From Purshia tridentata (taxonomy: Eukaryota > Streptophyta > Magnoliopsida > Rosales > Rosaceae), in NCBI GenBank assembly GCA_003254885.1, contig QANT01001072.1, positions 1 to 27,467 on the forward strand: a stretch of 27,467 bases of DNA, written 5' to 3'. Made by a program: the position numbers and the translations under genes. The first letter of the stretch is position 1. Every line of letters begins with the position of its first letter. This document shows positions 1 through 11,425 of this stretch, piece by piece. The notes under the pieces are model-generated. The model did no database searches and was not told where the DNA came from. It worked only from the letters and a program-made list of their open reading frames with translations.

Positions 1-938
1 CATGAAATAAACATAATTAAGGTTTATTTGCTTTGATAGAATTAAATTACTAATTTTTTGGTGTTATTAGCTTCAAAGGGTTCATTTGAAAAGTGATTTT
101 ATGTTTTTATTTTTAATTAAAAAAAGGCTTGTGTGATTGGTCATTAACCATTTACTACATTGACCACCATTAATTAATTTTAGTCACCATTTTCCTATGG
201 TGATCAATTGTGTTCCATTGATCACCGTTAATCATAAGTGACTTGTTGTTATTAATCAACATTAATTATAATTATCGTGGACTACATTGTTTATAATTTT
301 TACAATAGTGCTAGATATCTCAAATTTGTAAATTACAATTTCATACCATTTTATGTGATAACTTACATAACATTCATATATTGAATATAAAAAATTTAAA
401 AAGATTCACAAAAATAAAATTTATGTTCAATAAAATAATAACACATAAAGTGGTATAAGAATGTAGTAATATAAAATTGTTATAATTTTTATTAACATCC
501 TGGATGAGCATTATGCATGTTCAGGCTTGATGTATTTGAAACTCCAATAGGAGTTATGTAGAGGATCCCCATTTTCTAACAAACAAACAAGAAATCTTTG
601 GAGTCAAACAATAGAAAAAATGCAGAATTTTCAAAAGGTTATTTTTCAAACAAAAATGGTTTTGCTTGAAAATTATTTTCCTCGTAAACAAACAACTAAA
701 ACTTTAAATATGTTCTTAAAAGTTAAAATAAAAATAAAAAAGGTTAATTTCCTTTAAAAATATAATAAACACAAATATATAGTGGCTGTTGCTGTGGCAG
801 AAGACTCCAACAACTGTAGCGTACAAGTAGTAGTGTAGTACCGTAGAAAGCGGCGGCGAATAGAAGCCGTCAGATGTGGGGACATCATCTCTGATGGCAG
901 GACCCACAAGAAAAAGAGCACCAAATTCTTGGCCTATT

Positions 939-1284
939 GCCACGTGTGCTGTTACGATGTTAAAGCCACGCACAGCCATTGAAATCTCCTAAACAAAGAT
1001 GGGCGGTGGTGGTGGAGGAGCGTTGTGGGTGGGACCCACTGTTGATAGATAATGAGGCGCATGCCAAATTCAATTCCTAACCCAACCGACGAAGGAAGGA
1101 ATAATCCAATCGCTATCCACAGCCGCCCGATCTCGAAGAACTCGTCCCAACCCGATCTCGAAGAACTCGTCCCAACCCGATCCGCTTGCCTACCTAGGCA
1201 GATGATGTCACGTGAGCGGCTCGTCCCCTTGACGTGGACCGCACGTGGTAGTGCGCAAACTCGTCAGCACAGAGGATTTTTATA
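939..1284. promoter_or_regulatory. Cluster of ACGT (G-box/ABRE) and DRE-type motifs
   Basis: Seen in the sequence: GCCACGTGTG at 939-948 (an ABRE, ACACGTGGC, on the - strand), ACCGAC at 1085-1090 (DRE/CRT core), palindromic TCACGTGA at 1208-1215, TGACGTGG at 1230-1237 and CACGTGG at 1242-1248. The last three lie within about 40 bases. A TATA-like TTTTATAG occurs near 1277-1284 on +, and a TATATATT at 774-781 on -. Such combinations are known from ABA- and dehydration-responsive plant promoters bound by bZIP and DREB factors. No coding sequence can be assigned downstream in either direction, so the regulatory role is an inference from motifs only. Confidence 0.4.
1126..1181. repeat. 25-bp tandem repeat, two full copies plus a partial one
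   Basis: Two identical 25-base units occupy 1126-1150 and 1151-1175, each starting CCCGATCTCGAAG. A third start, CCCGAT, follows at 1176. The unit sits between the DRE-type motif and the ACGT cluster. It could be a recent slippage duplication; no function is evident. Confidence 0.85.
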
Positions 1285-2887
1285 GCAACTTGGACGATGA
1301 CTTTGTCATGCACAATTGCACGTCCCTTTCGAACCACACATCCATAGTCAAAGTGCATTTAGATCAATGTGAAATTGTGCGATTATTCCAGCCCTCCGAT
1401 TAGGCCAGGATTCCTTACAAACTAGCGTGCAAGATTTTGTGCTGGTCCCACTAAATCTCACTTGATATAACATCTGCTATCTCAATTGCTTCGTGAACAA
1501 ATATACAAATTTGATATTTTGAGTCCTTTTAACATTTATCCAATAATAAAAGAGTGACAAGTACTAGAGGTGGTACTACTAGTTACTAGTTAGTATCCTA
1601 ACTCATCCTTTTTCTCTTCTACGGAATGAGAGATACGAAATTAGTATGGAAGTAGTGATGCAAAATTGCTTAAGCTTAACGCTACGTCATCAAACATAAC
1701 CTTACATCCTGTTTCTTTTTGTTTTAGCATCAGTTTTGCATTTTCTTTCAACTAAAGCGACATAATTTTAAAGGTTTTTTATAATTTGGATGAGAGAAAA
1801 TAATTAAGCCAACATAATACCTTAAATAGTGAACACATATATCTGTTAAAGTTTAAGTAGATTGGTGTGGTAAGCTTGCGAGAGGGTGGAGTTGCATGTG
1901 CAGCATCAAACACATGGCCAAATCTGTGCAATTCAATATAATTGAGCAGAAAAGCATGGAGGGGGCAGCCTAGCTATATATGCCTATAATTGAAATGAAG
2001 GTCGGTGTGTAAGCCAGAGATAATGAACTCAAAAGGGTCCACACCACCTACATTAATTCCCTAACCAGCCTACTTTGCAGGTGAAACCGTGAAAGTATGC
2101 AAGTTCTATTCAAAGATATAGGTTTTCAGCTTAATCTTCGAACTGATCCCACATGCGGATCAAGATTGAAATTACATAAACCAAAAAGTAGTGGTTAAAC
2201 TTAGAATCTCTAAACTTCATGTGTAAGAATAAATGCTTTTAACCACTATGATCAAATTCTCATCTAACATCTTAAAATTTTAAGAACAACAATTAGTTTG
2301 ACGAACTATTAGGAATAATTGATGATCTATATACTGAGTCCAAATATATATATATATATATGTATAATTGTAGCCTTGCAATATTTAAGTTGAATTTCAC
2401 AGATTGGATAGATGATCGAGCTCCAATGATGAAAAAATGTACCACATACAAGAAGAGTGTAAACCAACAAATTTTATCACAAGCACTCATTAGTTTGGAG
2501 AAGATTACGATCAATCAAATTACCCATATATATTATATATATATATAGTACTATTTGGAATGACGTCATACTTAAATTATGACCACTGACCAGAGAGATA
2601 GTGCAAGAACTATTTTCATTTTTAAATATATAAATAAATAATGCATGTACAATTATTACTAGGTAAATGCATGCACGAGCACGCACAACACAAGAAGTGC
2701 ATTAATTTGCTTTCATTTGCTAAGTTGGAGTTGGGATTTGACATGCATGCCTAGTTGACCTCCATATATACAAATTACAAAAGAAAGCAGAGATAGCTGT
2801 TTTGCACATGTTTACATAGTTGGGATTTATTTCATTGTCGGATTAATTAATTCCTAATTAAGTATATAATATTTTTGTTTATTAGGT

Positions 2888-2902
2888 GGGTGGGTGGGTG
2901 GG
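2888..2902 (+). other. Potential G-quadruplex, four GGG runs with single-T loops
   Basis: GGG runs at 2888-2890, 2892-2894, 2896-2898 and 2900-2902 are each separated by one T. This matches the (GGGT)n pattern known to form very stable parallel quadruplexes in vitro. It is intergenic with no assigned gene nearby, so it may be only a GGGT microsatellite. Confidence 0.7.
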
Positions 2903-3247
2903 TACGACTATCCTGCACCAACATTCGTGGATGCTATGTTATGCATAATGATGAAATGATCTATGGTCATTTTAAGTCAACATAAATTAAACAATGTAAC
3001 ATGTACTGTGTTTGTACGTGTAAAATTTTGTTTTATCTTATTTTTCAAATTTATTTAGTGGAGGGGAAGAGGAGAGTCTCAATCTTGTTTAAATTAAAGT
3101 GCAAAATGGGTATCATGATATTAGAAGTGTGGTGTTTTGTCTATCTATGTAGGGGTAAGTCGGACTTCAAAAGGGTGGTGCGTTGTCTTATTTAATGTAG
3201 GAGTAAGTGGTCTATATATATATCGATCCCATTTAACCATTAGTTAC

Positions 3248-3340
3248 GGGTGATGCATTAGTTACTAACGATGATAGCGATCCCATTAGTTACTAATTAA
3301 TGAAGTCTATAACTCGTCGTTAGTAACTAATGCATCACCC
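3248..3340. repeat. Inverted repeat with 27-bp arms (hairpin)
   Basis: The left arm at 3248-3274 and the right arm at 3314-3340 are reverse complements with a single mismatch, separated by a 39-base spacer. The arms contain GATGCATTAGTTACTAACG and its complement. The spacer contains another partial copy of the CATTAGTTACTAA motif, and a further CATTAGTTAC starts just before the left arm at about 3238. The structure could be a small foldback element (MITE fragment) or a hairpin RNA precursor; the sequence alone does not decide. Confidence 0.8.
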
Positions 3341-5760
3341 CTTAAGCATTTTTGCAAGATGATTTAGTATTGATGATGGGGTGTTGTTCTAAGTTGCATT
3401 AATTAAGAATAGAATGGCTTAATTATAATAAAGTAGTGAGCCATGAACATAGAACAATGGTGGAATGAAGTAAGTGAAAGGGGTAGTGATGCAGACATAT
3501 ATACGAAGCTTAAGTAAGAAGATTGAAGGGCCACAATAGTCAATAGCTAGCTTTGAAAAATGAGCAGAAGCCACTAGGGCTTGGCCTGGTTGGTGTGTAC
3601 TGTGAGTAGTACTGGCTACTGTGTATGAGGGCCTCACCACCGCACTAACCTAAAAAAGCTTCCAAACAAAGGAGCCCCAAATAGGGTACACAATTACAAC
3701 TACTTTTGGTTTTGGACCACCAGCCCTCTGCTTCCTGCCTCTTCTTTCTTTACTTGTATTATTCTAACTTATGCTAACATCGACCCCCAAGACGTCGAAA
3801 TATACCTTTGTTTTTTGTACACTTGTCGACCCCAAATGCATGAAAAAAACATACCATCCTCACGTCTCTATTATCTTATATTTCAATTCCCTCAAATATA
3901 ACAAATGAAAAAACAAAATAAAGACATTTGGATGTGGTATTTGGTTCAGTTCTTTATCTCTTTTTTCTTGGGCCTAGTGTTGGGCCCAGACCAATTTAAG
4001 TTTCTCAGGATTCCTAAGCCAGCTTGGTGCAGAACAAGGCCAAGGCCTGCAAAAATAGTTTTCTATGGGCTTTTTTTATTTGGGCATGATCCAAAGTTTA
4101 AATTTCTTGTATCTTCCATTATGTAGCTCATTTTCAACTACAATGAATGAAAATAAATAGCATTTTAGGAATAATCAAGTATTAAACAATTGTTGTGGAT
4201 AATATAGTAAAGAAAGGTTTAGATGCTGGCACTTGTTCAAAGCACCAGCCTACCAGTATTGAATATTTCTTAATAGAAAGGGACCAAACCTCCAAAAAGT
4301 GGTTATATGCTCCTCTCTCGAGTAGCGTTTAATCAAAGCATCAGGAACAAATAGAGGATTTATTCTTAAACTTCTGATTCCGAATTTAAATTTTCATTCT
4401 TAAAGGACCAATATACTTTGCTACCATTTATTATGTAATGCACTCAAGTTCAATCTCATTCTCTCTAATTTAAAAATAAAATAAAAGAGTAAATTTTACC
4501 ACACAAAAATTGAAATTCGCAAAACAAACAACCTATATAGGACAAGATTGAAATAAATATTAAAATTATCCTAATATACTTACAGCTCATTCAACCCATT
4601 CAATTTTTCTCCACATACTGTTTTGTGCATTCGATCCGTGTAGTTATAATGTTGAAAGGAAGTAGTCATGCTCATAGTTTTCTTTCTTGCAACAAAAGTC
4701 ACGCGAAAAACAATATTTTGTGGTTACCCATTAAAAGTAAGGCTTGCATTTCACGATAATGTGTGCTTTCAACGCTGGCCCCGCCCATTGCCATTGTATT
4801 CAACAAGTCCGACTTCAAATATGACGACGAGAAATTCAAAGTCAGAGACTCAAAATCAGGTCTTGACACGTGGATTGCAAGAATAAACACCGAGCTTGCA
4901 CTTGTTGGCTCACTTAGTCAACTGAAATTTTTTATCGGTGAACAAAAATCGATTATTTTTCTCTTTTTAGTTTTTACAGCCAAGTATTTTCTTTTTAGTC
5001 ATTCGTGCTTGAGTGATTACGACTATTAATTGATGTTTACACTTATTCACATGCACATTGGATAGTTGTTTTTTATGAGGTGTGAAAAAATGGAGTATTG
5101 TTTCATATTAAAAAATTATACTTTTATATTGTAATTTATAAAGTGTTCAATCTCTTATTTTATTATCAATTAGTTTTAGATGAATACTTATAATATTAAA
5201 GTAGGTTTACTCACGTATTAAGTTGAGCAGTCAAATGTACTTAATATCACATATGCAGGAGCACGTGAAGTGAAAATGTAAAGTGATAAAGAAAAACAAA
5301 TTACTTGAGGTCTTCCAATATTTGGTCAAAGAGATACGTCTACGGTCTACCTAAAAATCGCACAACAAAAAAGAAAAAAAAAAACAAAGAAGCCTCTTCA
5401 ATTTCCTGCCCACCAATTTAAGCCTTGTAATTAACAACTCCCAAAAAAGAGAAATTTATTCTCTTGGAGAGCGTAACGATAAGAAAACTTAAAACGATAA
5501 AAGAAGCAGCAGTACAGAGTACAGACACTCTCCTCATGGTGCTGTAATAAATGGTGGGAAAAAAATAAAAATGGTGGGAAAATAATGCTGTCGTCAGAAA
5601 AAAGCAAAAACCACCAAACCCAAGTAGTCGTTTGTTCTGTGGTTAAAAATAAAAAGAATGACAGTCGTTGGAAGTACTTTTTAAACTACAACAACAAATA
5701 ACAGTTTACAAAGTTTTAAGATCCGTACCAATCACCAAATGAATCAGACACTGTGCGATT

Positions 5761-5762
<2 letters not shown>

Positions 5763-5799
<37 letters not shown>
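5763..5799 (+). repeat. (GA)n microsatellite at the WD40 gene 5' end
   Basis: An uninterrupted GA run of about 37 bases. It lies just upstream of, or within, the 5' leader of the WD40 gene. GA/CT runs are common around plant transcription starts and can bind GAGA-binding BPC proteins. It is likely length-polymorphic. Confidence 0.9.
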
Positions 5800-5801
<2 letters not shown>

Positions 5802-6431
5802 CACAACATACAACACACAACGCAAACAACGAGCACCTTCCACTCTGGGACCTTCTCTTTTCTTAGTTCTTGGTACTAACGCACAAATCGAGGCAAAGCC
5901 AAAATCTTGCCTTTTTTCTTTTTTTATTTATTTATTTTGGTTATGTTTGGGTTTTTGTAGTATTCTTTGCCTCCCCAAGTGGGAACTCTCTTGCTGATGC
6001 GAGGGAGAGAGAGAGAGATTGGAAGGGGTTGGGCAAGTGGAAATCCCTATGAGGGAGTAGATTTCTGGGGTTTGAGTTTGACCCAAGTTTGGTGGTGACT
6101 CAGGTGAGCAAAACTCAAAACTCAAAACTCTTCCCGTTTTTATTCATCCTTTCTCTTCCAGATTTTCATGTGGTTTTTGGACACAATCTGTAACTGGGTT
6201 TTGCGAGATCTGTATTGGGTGTTTTGCTTTTCTGCAGTTTCATGGATTCTATTGTTGAGACTAAAATTGAAATTTCTGGTTCTGGATAAGGAAAAAGATC
6301 AAATTTTTTCTGCTGTCTAATTGAAGGTCTGAAATTTTCTTCTTTCCATTTTTGTTTTGTGTTTTCATTTCAAGTTGTTGACTCAGGGTTTCATGAGTTG
6401 AAGACAAAATTAAGGAAGAAAACAGTTATTG
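5800..6431 (+). promoter_or_regulatory. Spliced 5' leader of the WD40 gene with upstream ORFs
   Basis: A leader intron is supported by a CAG|GTGAGC donor (exon ends 6103) and a TTGACTCAG acceptor (exon resumes 6387). Three ATG-initiated upstream ORFs precede the main ATG at 6432. The first is at 5943-5960 (5 codons plus stop). The second is at 5997-6098 (33 codons plus stop, ending 5 bases before the intron). The third is at 6393-6401, after the intron (2 codons plus stop). If transcription starts near the GA run, ribosomes would meet all three first, which could dampen or condition translation. The transcription start is inferred; no TATA box is obvious. Confidence 0.6.
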
Positions 6432-9400
6432 ATGGGGAGTTATAGTGAAGAGCGTGACGATCAATTTTATGACACCCGGGAGGACCTCTCTTCTGTGTCG
6501 GATTGGGGTTCGGACTGTTCTGAGGACTGTAGTTGTAGTCCTTCGAGTTTCTTAAGGTCTGAGGTTTGGGCTAACAACCTGGGAACTGTTCATGAACGCC
6601 GCAATAAGTTCCTGAAATGGATGGGTTTGGATTTAGATCGGAATTTGATTATGAGAGAAGAACTAGAAGATGTGTTTGTTGACCAAATTGAAATTAGTAC
6701 TGATAGAATTAAAGAAGAAAGTGGGGTGGTGTTGAGAACTTCGGATTTGGAAGATGGGTCTTGCTCAAGTCAGTCTACTGAGTCTTCTTCGTCAAATGAA
6801 ACTCGGGAGTCACTAGGAAATGGTTCTTTGGATGAGAATTGTGAATGTGAAATGAGGAATTTGAATGACGGAATGGATGTCATTGTGGATGATTTGGGTC
6901 AGGATCAAATACCCAGCAGATTAGGTGAAGTGGGACTGAATCATTTGGTTAGTGTTGGGACAAACCATTCACCATCTCTTCTAGTTCAGCAATTATTGCA
7001 GAGGGAAGTTGACAAAGCTAAGCACTTTTTTGATGCAAAAAAGAAAGCTAATAGAGGATGGCTACGGAAATTAGGAATTGGGATGTGCGTTGCTGATAAA
7101 CATGACGCTGCATTGAGCCCCATCAATCTTAAATCTGCATCAGGGAAGAAGATGCAAAGAGTTCGAGTTCATCCAAGTAGGAAGCGGACAAAGGAACTGT
7201 CTTCTCTTTATTCGGGGCAAGATTTTTTGGCTCACAAGGGGTCAATTTTGTCCATGAAGTTCAGTCCTGATGGGCAATACTTGGCAAGTGCTGGTCAAGA
7301 TGGTATCGTGCGTGTATGGAAGGTGATTGAGGATGAGAGAATCGACAAATTTGATATTTCTGATGATCCTTCTTCTCTATACTTCAAAATGAATCCATTT
7401 TCTAAGTTAGACTCTCTGAGTGTGGATAAAGAGGAGAAGAAACTGAGGAGATCATCGGACTCTGCATGCGTCATTTTCCCTCCAAAGGTTTTCCGCTTAT
7501 TGGAGAAGCCTGTGCATGTGTTCAAGGGACACACCGGTGAGGTCTTGGATCTCTCATGGTCAAAGAAAAGGGTTAGTAATATTTTGGATTTTATTCCCCA
7601 TTGTGTTTTCCCCCAAAGTTTGTGTTAGTTTACTGAACCTGATGATTCTAATGTTGTCTTGAACTAATTTGTGTCCCCTGCAGTTTCTGCTCTCATCTTC
7701 TGTTGACAAGACAGTTCGTCTATGGCAAGTGGGATGTGATAGATGCCTGAGAGTTTTCTCTCATAGTAATTATGGTGAGCGCTGTCACTTGTTTGCATTT
7801 CTTGTTTCAATGTTATATTATCAATAACTTGGTTTATGCTGGTTATTGATATTGGTATGATTGCAATCCTTTCTCCCATTTTCAAGTAGTCCTGCAATGC
7901 TTATTTGTTGTTGTGATGGTTGATGCAGTGACATGCGTCAACTTCAACCCTCTGGATGATAATTATTTCATCAGCGGTTCAATAGATGGAAAAGTTCGCA
8001 TCTGGGAAATTATTCGTTGCCTGGTTGTTGATTATATTGATGTTCGTGAGATAATTACTGCTGTATCTTATCGTCCTGATGCAATGGTCTGTTGGATTTT
8101 TTTCCTGGCAATGAAATATTTAGCATGAAACTAAATGGATTTTGTTTACATAACTTTGTTACTTGATACCTGCAGGGAGGAATTGTGGGCTTCATGACTG
8201 GAAACTGCTGTATTTACAACATCATAGGTACGAAAACATTTGGGCCTTTGGCTTGTAGTGAAACTCTCATAGTATGCCACTATAATGCTTCTTCTATAAC
8301 TAAAACCAGATTTGTGAAGCATAATAGAACTTTGGGAAGTTCTGATAATTAAATGTAAATCCCATTGACATCAGATGATTTGCAAAGGTTCTAATGTTAG
8401 GTCATTATATGCCCTCTGTGCTTGAGCTATGTCTCAAACATCTCACATTGCAAAAATAAAACGTCCTGTATTAGTATATGACCTTTTTAGGCACCCTTCT
8501 CTTGCAAGCCAGTTTTGCAAGGGCAAGATCTACCCATGGGGCCATTACAGCTTGTGTTCTTTTTTGTTATTCTCTTTTAGTAGATCATGATCATGGTTTC
8601 TATGTTTTCAGATAATAATCTGCAATTGGGTGCTCAGATATGCATACAGGGCAAAAAGAAGTCTCCGGGAAAGAGGATAACTGGCTTTCAGGTGCTTATG
8701 GCAAATTTGTTCTGTTATTTCTACCATTTTCACTTCTTTATTTTACTGCTACTAATTTAATACGATTCCTCAGTTTTCTCCAAGCAACCCAAGCAAAGTT
8801 ATGGTCACCTCTGCCGATTCAGTAGTCCGTGTAATTTGTGGGGATAATGTCGTCTGCAAATTTAGGGGTGTGTATCATGTTGCTTTTCCCCCCTCCTCCT
8901 CCAACATACTTCATGATTGAAGTTCACATGGATTCTATCATTAACTGTTTTTATCTTTCTTCATTAGGTTTTCGAAGTGGAGGCAGCCATATGTCTGCAT
9001 CTTTTACTTCAGATGGAAAGCACATTGTCTCAGCAAGTGAGGATTCAAATGTCCACATCTGGAACTACAATAGCCAGGACATGACCTCTTCACGAACAAA
9101 GAACATATGGTCTTCTGAGACTTTCGTGTCCCACAACTCATTGATTGCTATACCTTGGAATGGTGTGAACAACATGCCAGGAATACTTCCATCCCCTACA
9201 TTTAATGGGGAAACGCCGGGAAGGATACTTGATAATCAGCTACGGCATCTCAGTTTTGATGAACAAGTAGAACAGAGAAAAGTGCACCTCTCTTCACCTG
9301 ATTGCTTCTCTTTGGGTCGTGGTTTTTTGTTGGAGTCCTTGCCTAGGGGTACTGCAACTTGGCCTGAAGAGAAACTCGTAAGCCCGAGTCCAGTGGCCGC

Positions 9401-9557
9401 TTCCCCAACAATGTGTAAATCCGAGTACAAATTTTTGAAGAGTGCCTGCCAGGGCATGTCTGGTTCTTCTGATATGTGGGGCCTTGTGATCGTAACTGCC
9501 GGAGGGGATGGACGGATTAGAACCTACCACAATTACGGGTTACCAGTTCGTCGTTAA
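6432..9557 (+). CDS. WD40-repeat protein, plant WDR44-like (spliced)
   Basis: Exons that join in frame: 6432-7571, 7684-7774, 7929-8086, 8176-8227, 8612-8691, 8774-8867 and 8968-9557, giving 734 residues with TAA at 9555-9557. All introns are GT-AG. The N-terminal ~260 residues are acidic and serine-rich, apparently disordered. WD40 units follow: about 264-298 ([14 protein letters not shown]...VRVW), 361-396 ([13 protein letters not shown]...DKTVRLW), 403-438 (VTCVNFNP...GKVRIW), 440-480 (degenerate), 505-538 ([10 protein letters not shown]), 540-572 (SEDSNVHIW) and 709-734 (last blade). A ~60-residue charged insert separates the first two blades, and an insert of ~135 residues precedes the last. 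Plant homologues are annotated as WD repeat-containing protein 44-like; the mammalian WDR44 is a Rab11-binding protein, but the plant role is not established. WD40 propellers act as protein-interaction scaffolds. It is not the short, single-exon TTG1 type. The start is the first ATG in frame with the acidic N-terminus (a TTG codon precedes it). Confidence 0.9.
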
Positions 9558-10099
9558 AATCACTGAGGCTGGATCATCTGGCATCAAGCTGGCATTTTTT
9601 AAACAGTGGTTTGCATCCTTGCAATCACCGCTGGTATTGGTTTAAATAATTCTTGGCGCTTGTCCAATGCAGAGTGTTATTGACAGTTTGCTAAGAGAAC
9701 CTAAGTGGGTTTACCTAGTGGGGACCCTTGAAGAGTACCAAGTGTATTATAATCCAGTCAGGTCATGCCAGGTGGCAACAGTTATCCAATTCAACTGCAG
9801 TCACCAGGTGTCAACAATTGGATGGGGGAGTGTTTTGTTTTGTATGGGATCAGCTTATACAAGTAAATTATATGATTCTTTAATTTGTTTATTGTGAGCT
9901 CAGAAATTATACAAGCTGTCATGTGGCAGTAAGTCCCCTAGACTAGATGTGTATACAAGTGTTTATAATGTAATTTAGCTTAGGTGTCTGTGGGGCATCT
10001 TCTGAGAACCTACATTCAGAAAGATTTTTATGCGTGCTTGAAATTTCATTTATGAAATTAAATTTTGGGTGGTCTGGGGCAGCTACTCTCTGTCCAACT

Positions 10100-10123
10100 A
10101 ACTCTCTCTCTCTCTCTCTCTCT
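10100..10123 (+). repeat. (CT)n microsatellite
   Basis: An uninterrupted CT run of about 24 bases downstream of the WD40 gene. A short open frame across it is a repeat artefact, not a gene. Confidence 0.9.
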
Positions 10124-10201
10124 AAGTTGTACTTCCTTTTCTTTTCATTGCTCTGCAATTATTTCTTGGCTTTGAAGAAAAGGGTGATGATGGGTTGGAG
10201 A

Positions 10202-10272
10202 GAGGCTTCCCATCTCTCACAAAGAGGTGGGATCATATGTTATAGGACCCACCTCTTTGTGATAGATGCCTC
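10202..10272. repeat. Hairpin with 20-bp near-perfect stem and 16-nt loop
   Basis: Bases 10212-10231 and 10248-10267 are reverse complements with one mismatch, around the 16-base loop at 10232-10247. The stem extends by five more pairs (GAGGC 10202-10206 with GCCTC 10268-10272) past a 5-base bulge at 10207-10211. A small 6-bp palindrome (ATGGGG / CCCCAT) follows at 10274-10288. The size and bulge resemble a short plant pre-miRNA, but neither arm matches a miRNA family I recognise. A foldback repeat is equally possible. Confidence 0.7.
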
Positions 10273-10489
10273 AATGGGGATGCCCCATGAAAGCCTCAGT
10301 CTGATGGGTTGTGTTTTACAACATTGCATTATGAGAAAAGTTAGGCGACGTTAATTTAAGCCCTCATTACTTTTGATAGAAGAATCTGAACCAATCCCAG
10401 CATTAAGTGTCATAGAACTTCCTGATTTAGAAAGTTATACTGTTATGGTGAAACAGAGGCATAAGAAAGACTTACTGTGATTGTGACAA

Positions 10490-10630
10490 GTCTATGAGAT
10501 TAGTCCAAATGATGAAAGAAACTAGGAAATAAGTTACGGTTAAAATAGGTTATGTTAGTCTAAGTGATGAAAAATACTAGACGGATTAGGGTTAAGATAG
10601 GCTGAGAGTTCGATTCTTTATAATGTAACA
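10490..10630 (+). mobile_element. Possible SINE-like fragment with internal duplication
   Basis: Two diverged ~55-base copies lie side by side: one begins TTAGTCCAAATGATGAAAG near 10500, the other TTAGTCTAAGTGATGAAAA near 10555. The second resembles a tRNA-type A box and is followed by GAGTTCGATTCT (B-box-like, about 10607-10618) and an A-rich end. This order fits a decayed tRNA-derived SINE transcribed by Pol III. The match is loose and no target-site duplication was identified. Confidence 0.3.
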
Positions 10631-11306
10631 AAAAAGAATGCGACTAATACTGAAAATGAAGATTTGCTATGATCAATAATTAAGAGCATGCTTTTCAAAA
10701 ATTAGAGGTTGAGAGAAATTTGTTGGGGTTCAGATAGATGATAATACATCCATAATAAACTCACAGGCTTGAGAGGACTATAGACCAAAGTGGTTGGCAT
10801 ATATGCATCTGTTATTGACCTTTTGGCCTGCATGCATATCAGAAACTTATTATTTAGAAAGTCGAAAGAATGTATGTTCCATCCATAAAGAAGAAGCATG
10901 AAGAAAAAGAAAAGTGTATTGAAATCTGATAATGAGACACTGAAAGAGCATAAATATGGGTGGTGTAGGGCACCACAGGCTGCAACTGTTACGATATGCT
11001 AACTACTAACTAAGATATGCATGCAAATAAATATGATGTGCTACTGCATTGAATTGAAACAGCAGCCTGATTTGGTGAGAGAGAGATTGAGAGGGATCCA
11101 TTTTGTTGTTAGTTAGACAGTGATTTTTTGAAAGAGAGTTTCAGTATGCTTCTTTGATTAATGTAGCAAAATGAGATTATCAAATCATCTTGTTAGGCTG
11201 AGATAATAGGAGGCTTTTAATGTCTAATTAATCTTCTTCTTCTTTTTTTAATGCAGTGGCTTCTTTTTCTCGTTTTTTTAGTTATAATTGGAAACTAAAT
11301 CTTTAT

Positions 11307-11425
11307 GTTAGCTTAAGTGGTGAAAAAAATAAAAATATGAGTGGGGAAATAGTGAGAATTCTTGATCTCTCTCAATATCTCTCTCAATTCGAAAATCCAG
11401 GATTCGATCTCTTTCCATATAAGTA
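11307..11425 (+). mobile_element. Possible SINE-like fragment
   Basis: TTAGCTTAAGTGGTGA near 11308 resembles a tRNA A box, and AGGATTCGATCTC near 11399 resembles a B box. It shares its opening with the fragment at about 10555. The A-to-B distance of about 80-90 bases is longer than in typical SINEs, so this may be an unrelated dispersed repeat. Confidence 0.3.

Larger units (their letters stand above)
1..5760. other. Intergenic region, AT-rich, no gene identified
   Basis: No convincing coding exon is seen on either strand. The open frames here are short, mostly low-complexity, and do not join into anything recognisable. Most of the stretch is AT-rich with TA runs (about 2344-2360 and 2540-2548). 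A GC-richer patch at about 830-1270 has promoter-like motifs and a short tandem repeat, listed separately. A small inverted repeat lies at 199-208 / 217-226 (10-bp perfect arms, 8-nt loop). The last 500 bases lead into the WD40 gene. They have no clear TATA box, but there is a CCAAT-type motif near 5729 and a 10-bp direct repeat at 5551-5560 and 5571-5580. Confidence 0.7.

Noticed and set aside
716..979. 87-codon open frame on the - strand as a possible gene
   Set aside because: It overlaps the ACGT-motif island, ends in low-complexity AT-rich sequence, and matches no family I recognise. Its last third runs through a TATA-like stretch.
3905..4126. 73-codon open frame as a possible small protein
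   Set aside because: The composition is hydrophobic at first, then unremarkable, with no recognisable domain and no flanking exons or promoter; it could be a repeat remnant.
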